A DNA stretch of 64,000 nucleotides from Theobroma cacao. Lineage: Eukaryota > Streptophyta > Magnoliopsida > Malvales > Malvaceae. The DNA lies in assembly GCF_000208745.1 (NCBI RefSeq), contig NC_030851.1, positions 15,794,444 to 15,858,443 on the forward strand, written 5' to 3'. Shown here piece by piece: positions 11,871-21,372 of the stretch (within the stretch, counting starts at the first letter, position 1; every line of letters begins with the position of its first letter). The position numbers were made by a program, and so were the translations under genes. The notes beneath the pieces are model-generated. The model saw only the letters and a list, made by a program, of their open reading frames with translations. It did no database searches and was not told the origin of the DNA.

Positions 11871-12652
11871 GGATCTTTAAGCTTTGGTGGAAGCTTATTC
11901 TAGATTATAGCACTACACTCTTCAGTAAGTGCAACAATCTCAAACTCTTCCAATTTCCTTTTTTTGGTCAAGATGTCTTTCAAGAATTTAAGATAACTTG
12001 GCATTTGTTTTAAAGCTTCAGCGAAGGGAATATTAATGTGTAGTTTTTTAAATACCTCAAGAAATCTCTGGAATTGTTTTTCAAGTTTTTGCTTTTGAAA
12101 ACGTTAAAGAAAAGGTGGTGGAGGTGCAGGAGTGGATTATGATTTTTTTTTTGAATTTTCAGTAGATTTTTCAACCACAATTTCCTTTTCAGCATTTTTT
12201 TCAATGTCTTTCCCAGTAGATTGAATGGAAATCTTAGAATTTAACGATTGATTACTTACCTATTTACGTACCTCTTTTCCATTGCGGAGAGTGATTGCCA
12301 TACAATGTTTCTTACTTTCTCTTCTTTGGTTGGGTTCAGTATCACTTAGTAAGGTACCATGCGGTCTAGTATTCAAGGCACTGGCAAGTTGGCCTATTTG
12401 TATCTCAAGATTTCTAATTGAAGTTGCTTGATTTTGAATGGAGGCATCAATCTTTATCCTAAATGCATCTGTCTTTGTTATGAATGCATCAGTTTTTGTC
12501 ATGAATGCATCAGTCTTTGTCATGAACTGCATAAACATATCCTCCGTTGAAGGCTTTTTCTTTGGCATAGGGATTCTAGATGGAAATCCAGGAGGAAAGT
12601 TTAACTTAGCCACTGATGAAAAGCCTTGGTTGTTATTCCATGACAAATTAGG
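11871..12652 (-). pseudogene. Element A gag, C-terminal half
   Basis: On the minus strand this begins at the B insertion site with NLSWNNNQGFSS and continues with KLNFPPGFPSR, a linker of four near-identical 7-residue units (MTKTDAF type, about 12455-12535), then IRNLEIQIGQLASALNTRP and CMAITLRNGKE. These are standard features of the region between zinc knuckle and protease in this lineage. The last part is Lys-rich and contains a stop near 12258. The first 14 residues of an apparent ORF reaching 12694 come from the B LTR and are not gag. The other half lies at 38125-38950. Confidence 0.85.
12455..12535 (-). repeat. 21-bp in-frame tandem repeat in A gag
   Basis: About four copies of a 21-base unit encode the heptapeptide M-T-K-T-D-A-F and variants. 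The unit length keeps the frame, so this is a coding microsatellite in the gag linker. In A2 the equivalent area has been deleted. Confidence 0.8.
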
Positions 12653-13716
12653 TGTTGGCTCCATTAGTTTTTGATGATAGTAAAACATTCCCATTCATTT
12701 GTGTCTAATACCTTTACTTAAGTGTGCAGGAAAATTAATGTATGAAATTAATAAATCAATCTTTCAAACTGTATATTAAAAGAAAAAGGGAGATAAAAAT
12801 AATGAGACATGATTGATTAACAAAGAGGAAGCTCATTAGTTGAATAAGGAAGAATTTTGGTCGACCAAGATTCAAATTGGAGAAATGATGGGCTGAAGAG
12901 TTTGAAGAATAGAGACAATTTAGTCAACCAAGAAAATGGACTAGTCAACTAAGTGCTTACTATCAGAACTACCAGAGACAGGGAGCAGAACATAGAGACA
13001 ACCTAGTCAACTAAGATATCAAATAGTCGACTAAGAGCATTCTATCTGCAAGTTTTAAATCTGCACTAAAAGATAGAGTAACGGCTAGAATTGACTCTCA
13101 ACTGTCTCCAACGACTAAAAAACTTTCAAACTACCACTAGAGATGTTTCTCCAAGTATAAAAGGGTCTTCCAACAATTAGAAGGAAGTTTTTAAAGTTTA
13201 GAGAGAAGATTTAAGCCTTATAGAGCAAAAAATCATAAAATATTCTCTGCACTTTGCAGCACTCAAACGATCATCTTTTGTACTTGTATTTTGCACTCAA
13301 CCTTGTACCATTTAGATCAACTTGTGATCATAGGTACTTTCTTCTACCTTTTTTATTTTATTTTTAGAGTGAGGGAGTCACTCTAAGAGGTTGTTTCAAG
13401 CTCGGTGTGCTTGAAGGTGTTAAGGTTCTAACTTAGCCTTGAAAAGTTAGGTGTTGGATTTTAGTTTAGCTTGTGAAAAACTAGTGTAAAAGGTTTTGGC
13501 TGAGCCTTGTAAAAGCCATTGTAAAGCTTAGTGAAAGCTTGTGAATTTCATCAGTTCTCAGTGGATTTGTTGGAAAAATCCTTGGTTGGATAATCAAGGT
13601 AGTGGATGTAGGTTTTAGACCAAACCAATATAAATTGCTGTGCATTGTTCTCTGTTTTTATTTTCTTTGTTCTGAAAATTAGTTCTTTGTCAAAAGTCGA
13701 TTTGTGCTGTTCACCT
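12653..13716 (+). repeat. Element B 5' LTR, main part
   Basis: Starts TGTTGGCTCC next to the TTAGG duplication and is cut at 13716 by element C; the last 30 bases resume at 23936-23965. It is about 94% identical by eye to the 3' LTR over the first 320 bases. It has about 240 bases (12983-13222) missing from the 3' copy, including the TATA box. It carries several TAGTCGACTA-type palindromes (e.g. 13024-13033). The total length without C is about 1,095 bp. Confidence 0.9.
13156..13164 (+). promoter_or_regulatory. TATA box of element B 5' LTR
   Basis: TATAAAAGG in a suitable position within the LTR, followed about 30 bases later by sequence that could hold the transcription start. The 3' LTR lacks this segment entirely. 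Confidence 0.6.
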
Positions 13717-16225
13717 TGTGAGACCCCAACCTCTATAGGCTTGTAACTAAGCATAGATGTAAAAATACGAGCCAGGGGTAGTTTCATCATTTTCTCTAAT
13801 AAGCTCCCAAAAGAAATTTTTATAATATTTTAAGGTCTAAATAGGAATAAGACTGTATAAATGACATGTATTGATGAAAACATGAAGAAAACTAGAAATG
13901 ACAATAATTTTTCACAATAGGGGTAAAATGGTCATTTTGCACTCGAGTCAAAACTTTTAAAAGTTTCGCAAACCTGAACATGTCTAGACCATTATGGACT
14001 TGGTCGTAGTGTTAAAGAGTAAAAAGATTGCACAAAGGGTTGCATGAGAACAAGCTAACTAGTCAAGAGCATTGTCATAACTTTAAAGGAATGGATAAGT
14101 TTGGCCTATAAATATCCTTCTTCTAGTAGCTTCTTCTCCCATTTTCCAACATCTTGTCTTCTTCTTCCTTCTTCCCTCTCACGTTTCTTTAAAACCTCCA
14201 TGGAAGCTTGATATGGAGCTTACATAATTTTCTCTCTCTAGCTTTAATTTTCATACCCTTGTGCCCTTTTGACTAGAACCCTTGTATTCTTTCACTATTT
14301 CACTCTTTCTCTTCAAAACCCTTAGTAAAGCTTATTTACATACTTTCTCTCACTAGTTGGGCATTCTAGAAAGAGAAAGAGAGAATTACCCCATTTGTTT
14401 GGAAGCTATTGGAAGGGAATTGAACTACAAAGAAAGCCAAGGGTGAGTACTGAACTAAGCTCGATTTTTAATAGTAGAAAATGGCTAGTAATTAGGATTA
14501 TGAGCTATTTTATTGTTAAGGATGTTCATTCATTTTATAGTAATTATGATAGTGAACATAGATAGCCATTTAAAGTGGCAATTGAAAGCTAGCTAAGAGA
14601 TAGCTTTTAGGGTTTATATTATGTGAATTAACATAATGGTGATGTTAATGTAATGGTAGGTTCCAATGAAGTTCCATCCTTCCGTTTGGACAATTAGAGA
14701 AAGAGTCGGTTAAAGGCTTAACAAAAAACCAGTGAGTGAACTACATTCAAAACTTGTTTCGGGGATATAATGTATTTGCCAAACATTTGAATGAATTATC
14801 AAGCTTTTCATAAAAACAAGTGCCTTGGGAACAAGCTTTTGATAGATTGTCTCCATGTTGTGACATGTGACTATTATTGATTCATGCATTACCACATTGT
14901 GTTGATATATATCTATGTGAATACATTGTTGTGTAATGATATTGACCCGGCTATGAGCGAGTAGGGAGAACGCATAACCCGGTGATGACCTAGCCATGTG
15001 CGAGTAGGGAGTGAGCATGAGCTGAGAATGATGGGATGGTATGCATGATGGTGATGGGTATATGTATATGTATAAATACGTAAACATGTGTGTTATAAGA
15101 AATTTATGAGTTATGTATATGGATGTAATGTATATGAAATTCGGTATGTTAAACTTTGGGAAGTTGTTATGTATTTCTTATTGGTTTTGAACATTTCAAC
15201 AGGGTGGCTTTCTTTGGGAGAAAGGGAAATTTTTCATTGGTGCCTGTATCTCGCTGCAACGAGAAACTCTCGGGTTTGAGAGCTTTCACTAGAACTGATT
15301 CTTGCTGCAACGAGATAGTCACTGTAGCTTTTCGCTGCAGCGAGAAACTCTTTGTTTCATCAGTCGAATTTTGCTACAGCAAGAAAAAATCTCGCTGTAG
15401 TGAGAAACCTTCTGTCCATTTTGCTATCTTGTGGGGTTTTGCCATATTTTTCCATTTCATTTATACCCTAGTGGAGCATAGACTTCCAACATGTTTGGGG
15501 ATTATTTAACTAAGTTTGAAATGAGGAAATTTTGAGAGAAACCCTCATTCGGCTAATAACTTAAATCCCAACATTGCTGCAACAAAAATTCATTCTCGTC
15601 GTCGCATTTGACTTGTTGGTGTATCGCTGAAGCCTTCATTTTTCAAATTATTGGTTATGTATGGGTTCCTCATTACCAAGTGATTGATCATATAAGGGTT
15701 TAATGAGGGGTTTTTAATATGAATGAAATTAAGTTGCATTGTTTTAAAACAAGTGCATCATGATTTTAAATTATTCCTTATGGTATGCTTGTTCCCTTCC
15801 TTGTTCACTCACTAGGTTTATACTTACCAGTTTTAAACTTCATGTTTACAAATCGAGAGGCAGCCGGTAACTAGGACGAGGTGTCCTCGTAGACTTGTAA
15901 CCATCTTTTGGTAGGTGTCTCGGCATTCAGTAGCTGTACATTCGTCCGAGTCTCTCCGCTAAAAGTCGAGTATTATTTTGTTCTGTATAGACGAACCTAA
16001 TGTAAATTGTTAAGATACATATTGTAGACAATGTATATATATTTGTTTGGTATGCCAGTATGAGATGGCAATGTGTAGAATTATTTTGATTCTAAGTTAT
16101 GAAATGTGACTTAGCAGTTTATGACGGAATGATAAACATGTCAGATTAATAGGCTTGCTTGGGCTTAGTGGATTACGTCCATTGGGCCCATCCACCGATC
16201 ATGGCCCTGAATTTGGGTAATGACA
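13717..16225 (+). repeat. Element C 5' LTR (2,509 bp)
   Basis: Runs from TGTGAGACCCC to GGTAATGACA, ending 4 bases before the primer site. A TATA box lies at 14107-14114. A variable repeat zone lies at about 14935-15025, and degenerate copies of the 16-18-bp palindrome TCTCGCTGCAGCGAGA lie at about 15248-15412. No gene is seen. Confidence 0.92.
14107..14114 (+). promoter_or_regulatory. TATA box of element C 5' LTR
   Basis: TATAAATA in a GGCC context. The corresponding site in the 3' LTR reads TATCAATA (near 21757), a likely promoter-weakening change. The same box is seen in LTRs D (26457) and E (minus strand, 30869-30876). Confidence 0.6.
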
Positions 16226-16229
16226 AAGT

Positions 16230-16241
16230 TGGTATCAGAGC
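16230..16241 (+). other. Element C primer binding site (tRNA-iMet)
   Basis: TGGTATCAGAGC, a full match to the initiator tRNA-Met complement, 4 bases after the LTR end. Confidence 0.92.
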
Positions 16242-16450
16242 TCTAGGTTTGTCTAGGTCCTAGGACTTCTTTTTGTTGGTCCAGCAGAGAGTCGGGTCTT
16301 TATGTGGGAATTTTGGTTATGAAGTGTGAACCGCGGCATATTTTACAACCAAATAACCACATAGATTCCCTCTCTTAGAAACCACCTTTTATCTTGAGTA
16401 TGATTATAAAATGTGTTTAATAATAGGTGTTTGCTTTTATCTAGGTAAGA

Positions 16451-17860
16451 ATGCCGCCTAAGACACAAGCCGCCTCAAGACGGATGGGGGAGCAAGATGC
16501 TCCTATTGAGATGGCAGGTAGGCCACGGGCATCCACCCAGAGAAGCCGAGGTAGACGTGGCAAGGCCACTAGGCCGGTGAGGGTGGATACGCCTGTGAGT
16601 GGGCGAGAGGAAGGACAGTCCTCAGGTGATGTAGATAGACACCCAGCTCGGGGTATTACCATTGAGGATTTGGCGGCAAGCCTACAGAGAGTCAACCGGG
16701 TTGTAGAGATGATGGCGACCCGTATGAAGGATATACAGAGGGTAGTAGAGGGGAGAGCTACAGTACAAGAATCCCTAGCTCCCAAGGACAGGTCGATCGC
16801 CAACATCGTGAGGTTGAGAGGGGTCACTTAGAGATTTCTCTTCCCGATTTATTTAAGCTTAAGCTTCCATCATTTTCAGGGTCTAATGCATCAGAGAAAC
16901 CCTAGGTTTTCTTAGATAAGATGGAGAAGATTTATAAAGCTTTGGGATGTTCTAGTGTTCGATCAATTGAGCTAGCCGCTTTTCGATTAGAGGACGTGGC
17001 GTAGGAGTGGTATAGCTCTTTGTGTATAGGCAGACCGATGGATGCAGCACCGTTGGCTTAAAGTGAGTTCAGTGCAGCCTTCTTGGATCAATTCTTACCA
17101 CTCAGTGTACGTAATGCCAAAACCAGAGAGTTTGAGACTCTAGTACAGACCTCGAATATGACGGTGTTCGAGTATGACATCAAATTTACGCAGTTGGCTA
17201 GCTATGCACCCTATCTCATTTCTACTAAGGAGATGAAGATTCAGAGGTTTATGGATGGGCTAGTGGAGCCATTATTTAGGGCTGTGGCATCCTGAGATTT
17301 CACTACCTATTATGCAGTAGTGGATTATGCTCAGCGCATTGAGATGAGGACCAATGAGAGTAGGGTTGCGAGGGATAGAGCAAAAAGGGTCAGAATAGAA
17401 GGTTATCAAGGCCGTAAAGATTTTAGTAGTGGTGTTTCATCTTCTAGCCGTCAGGGTACACAGAAGGACTCACAATTGCCCTAGAGGGGGAGTGACTCGC
17501 CTGGTGCTAATATTGGGATGGGATGGAGAACCTTTAGTTCTAGGAGGCGGCAAAATTCTAGACAGGGTAGTCAAGTCACCCACCCTTGTGATACTTGCGG
17601 GAGACGACATAGTGGACGATGCTTCCTTACTACAAGAGTTTGTTTCAGGTGTGGTCAACTTGGGCATATTATGAGGGATTGTACGATGGCTCATCAATCA
17701 CAAGATTCTGCTCGTGGTTCCACCCAACCAACTTCATCTGCTCCTTCAGTAGCCTCCTCATCTGACCGAGAGGGTAGCGGATCTAAAGGTAGAGGTGCTG
17801 GTAATTCCTCTCAGGGCAGGCCATCTAGGTCCGGATGTCAGAGTTCCATTGGTAGAGGCC
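16451..17860 (+). pseudogene. Element C gag (capsid, CCHC zinc knuckle), broken
   Basis: The ATG at 16451 opens a basic N-terminal segment (RSRGRRGKATRPVRVDTPV) up to a stop at 16829. The capsid core follows in another frame, with [18 protein letters not shown] and [14 protein letters not shown] around 17071-17295. The nucleocapsid part from 17518 has a complete knuckle, [14 protein letters not shown] (about 17644-17685), preceded by a second Cys/His cluster ([12 protein letters not shown]). Stops include GCC-TAG and CA-to-TA type changes at about 17005, 17060, 17293 and 17485. Gag would package element RNA. The zinc knuckle is the best preserved part. Confidence 0.88.
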
Positions 17861-18400
17861 AAGCAAGGGTGTTTGCTATAACACAACCGGAGACCCAGAC
17901 ATCTAATGCAGTGGTCTCAAGTATTCTCTCAGTTTGTAATATGAATGCTAGGGTACTATTTGATCCTAGTGCTACCCATTCTTTTTTCTCTCCATGTTTT
18001 GCATCTCGATTGGGTAGAGATCGTGTAAGGAGAGAGGAACAATTAGTGGTGTCTACTCCTTTAAAGGAAGTATTTGTGGTCGAATGGGAATATGAGTCTT
18101 GTGTAGTGCGAGTCAAGGACAAAGACACTTCGGTGAATCTAGTGGTGCTAGACACCTTAGACTTTAATGTGATCTTGGGGATGGATTAGTTATCACCCTA
18201 CCATGCTAGTGTGGACTGATATCATAAATTGGTTAGATTTGATTTCCCCGGTGAACCATCATTTAGTATTCAAGGGGATAGGAGTGACGCTCCAACCAAT
18301 TTGATATCGGCCATATCTGCCAGAAGATTATTACGACAAGGTTGTATAGGTTACTTGGCTGTTGTAAGGGATACTCAGGCGAAGGTTGGAGATGTAAGTT
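17861..18400 (+). pseudogene. Element C aspartic protease
   Basis: Continues in frame from gag to a stop at 18187-18189. The active-site line reads [12 protein letters not shown] (Asp codon at 17962-17964), where D-S-G-A-T is usual, so both residues after Asp differ. The conserved end VILGMD is followed by TAG in place of the expected Trp codon. The rest (to about 18400) has further stops. The protease would separate Gag and Pol products. Confidence 0.82.
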
Positions 18401-19906
18401 AAGTATCGGTGGTGAAAAAGTTCGTGGATTTATTTTCTGAGGAGCTACCAGGTTTGCCCCCCGAACGGGAGATTGAGTTTTGCATAGATTTGATTCCCGA
18501 CACTAGACCTATATCCATACCCCCATATAGAATGGCACTTGCAGAGCTTAAAAAGCTTAAGGATCAATTAGAAGATTTATTGGATAAAGGCTTCATCCGA
18601 ACTAGTGTGTCCCCATGGGGAGCACCGGTGATATTTGTAAAGAAGAAAGACAGGTCACTTAGGCCGTGCATTGACTATCGACAGCTTAATAAAGTGACAG
18701 TGAAGAATAAGTATCCTCTCCCAAGAATAGATGATTTATTTGATCAACTACAAGGAGCACAATGTTTCTCTAAGATAGATTTGCGATTTGGGTACCATCA
18801 ATTGAGGATCCGGAATGAAGATATACCCAAGACTGCATTTCGAACCAGATATGGGCACTATGAGTTTTTGGTGATGTCATTTGGGCTCACGAATGCTCTT
18901 GCAGCCTTTATAGATTTGATGAACTGAGTGTTCAAGCTTTATTTGGACAAGTTCATGGTAGTGTTTATTGATGATATCTTGATCTACTCGAGGAGTAGGG
19001 AGGAGCATGAGCAACATCTTAAGATAGTGCTCCAAATTTTGAGAGAACATCAATTATATGCCAAGTTCTCCAAGTGAGATCTGGCTTGAAAGCATTGCAT
19101 TCTTGGGACATGTGGTATCTAAGGATAGGGCACAAGTTGATTCAAAGAAAGTTGAAGTAGTGGAAAAATGGCCAAGGCCAACATTAGTTACGGAGATTAC
19201 AAGCTTTATGGGTTTGGCTGGCTATTATCGTCGCTTTGTGAAAGACTTCTCCAAAATAGTCACTCCTCTGACTAAGCTAACACATAAGGACACAAAATTT
19301 GAGTGGTCTGATCCTTGTTAGGATAGCTTTGAGAAGCTTAAGGCATGTCTCACCACAGCTTCAGTGTTAAGCCTACCTCAAGGCATGGGGGCTTATACGG
19401 TATTTTGTGATGCATCGCATGTTGGTTTAGGGTGTGTATTAATGCAACGTGGGAAGGTGATTGCGTATGCATCCAGGCAACTTAAAAGGCATGAGCAAAA
19501 TTACCCCGCACATGAATTGGAAATGGCAGCGATCTTGTTTGCCTTAAAGATTTGAAGGCATTACTTGTATGGTGAGACTTGCGAGATATATACAGACCAC
19601 AAAAGTTTAAAGTACATATTTCAGCAGAGGGATCTTAACTTACGGCAATGTAGATGGATGGAGTTTCTAAAGGATTATGATTGTACTATTCTTTACCATC
19701 CCGGTAAGGCCAATGTAGTGGCGGATGCCTTGAGTAGAAAATCAATGGGAAGCTTGGCACATATTTCTACAGATAGGAGATCTTTGGTTAGGGAGATTCA
19801 TAGCTTGGGAGACATGGGTGTGCATTTGGAAGTTGTGGAAACAAATGCATTGCTAGCACATTTTAGAGTACGGCCTATTTTAGTGGACAAGATCAAAGAA
19901 GCATAA
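18401..19906 (+). pseudogene. Element C reverse transcriptase and RNase H
   Basis: RT text begins with [18 protein letters not shown] (18409 on) and includes [32 protein letters not shown] and a catalytic FIDD at 18964-18975. The thumb/connection contains FMGLAGYYRRFVKDFS. A one-base loss near 19075 shifts the frame at the FSKCE motif, and stops occur at about 18925, 19319 and 19554. RNase H (19364-19906) shows [27 protein letters not shown] and [11 protein letters not shown], ending in [13 protein letters not shown]. The domain order RT then RNase H then integrase marks it as gypsy. Confidence 0.92.
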
Positions 19907-20041
19907 AGTAAAGATGAGTTTATGGCTAAGGCTTTAGAGGATCTTCAGGGAAAGAAAGGAAAAATGTTTACCAAAGGCACAAATGGAGTGTTGAGGTATG
20001 GAACCAGACTTTATGTGCCTGATGCTGACGGGTTGAGGAGA

Positions 20042-21310
20042 TAAATATTGGAAGAAGCTCACATGGCAGCTTATGTGGTACATCCAGGGGCTACAAAGAT
20101 GTATCAAGATTTGAAAGAGGTGTATTGGTGGGAAGGACTTAAAAAAGATGTAGTTGAGTTTGTCTCCAAGTGTTTGGTCTGTCAACAGGTTAAGGCTGAG
20201 CATCAAAAGCTTGTAGGGCTACTACAACCATTCCCAGTACCCGAGTGGAAGTGGGAGCATATTGCTATGGACTTTGTAGCAACTTTGCCTCAAACTAGTG
20301 GGGGATATGATTCAATTTGGATAGTAGTAGATCGATTAACAAAGTCAACCCATTTTCTTCCGATTAAGACTACTTACAGGGCTACCCAATACGCTCGAGT
20401 TTATGTGGATGAGATAGTACGACTGCATGGTATCCCCATTTCTATAGTATCTGACAGAGGAGCTTAGTTTACTAGTAGGTTTTGGGGAAAGTTGCTGGAA
20501 GCATTGGGCACTAAGTTGGATTTCAGCACAACTTTCCACGCTCAGACTGATGGATAGTCTGAACGAACCATACAAACATTGGAGGATATGTTGAGGGCTT
20601 GTGTGATAGACCTTGGGGTCAGGTGGGATCAATATCTACCCTTAGTGGAATTTGCCTACAACAATAGTTTCCAATCTAGCATTCAAATGGCACCATTTGA
20701 GGCATTATATGGACAGAGGTGCAGGTCACCCATTGGATGGCTAGAGGTGGCAGAAAGGAAACTTTTGGGGCCTGAGTTGGTGCAGGATGCAATCGACAAA
20801 ATACGCATGATTCGGCAGCAGATGTTAACAGCACAAAGTAGACAGAAATCATATGCTGATAACCGACAGAGAGACTTGGAGTTCCAAGTAGGAGATCACG
20901 TATTTTTAAAAGTTTTGCCAACTAAAGGGGTAATGAGGTTTGGCAAGAAAGGGAAGTTAAGTCCTTGGTATATAGGACCCTTCGAGATCTTAGAAAGGGT
21001 TGGAGCAGTGGCATATCGTTTGGCATTACCGCCAGACCTTTCGAATATTCACCTTATGTTTCATGTGTCCATGCTTAGGAAGTACAACCCAGATCCATCA
21101 CATGTAATACAAAATGAAACCATTCAGTTGCAAGATGATCTAACTTATGAGGAGCAACCGGTAGCTATCCTTGGTAGGCATGTTAAAAAGCTCCATACGA
21201 AGGATGTAGCCTCAGTGAAAGTATTGTGGCGAAACCACACTAGTGAAGAGGTAACGTGGGAAACCAAGGAGGACATGCGAACCAAATATTCACACCTCTT
21301 TGATACTTAG
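20042..21310 (+). pseudogene. Element C integrase with chromodomain-like tail
   Basis: The zinc domain (20048-20200) has AHMAAYVVHP and CLVCQQVK. The core has WEHIAMDFVATLP, SIVSDRGA followed by TAG, then a second TAG before SERTIQTLEDMLR, which holds the catalytic Glu. The final frame, 20579-21310, is open for 243 codons. It carries the GPFEILERVGAVAYRL block and ends with VKVLWRNHTSEEVTWE, a chromodomain-type ending seen in Tekay-class integrases. Such tails are known to direct insertion to heterochromatin; that role here is inferred. Confidence 0.9.
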
Positions 21311-21360
21311 AGGTACGTTATCTTATAGTTGAATTTAAATTCGGGGACCGAATTTCTTTA

Positions 21361-21372
21361 AGTGGGGGAGAA
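21361..21372 (+). other. Element C polypurine tract
   Basis: AGTGGGGGAGAA lies immediately before the 3' LTR start at 21373, the expected place for plus-strand priming. Confidence 0.85.

Noticed and set aside
12653..12694. Extension of the A gag frame to an ATG at 12694
   Set aside because: The first 14 codons lie in the B LTR; true gag continues at 38125 across the insertion.
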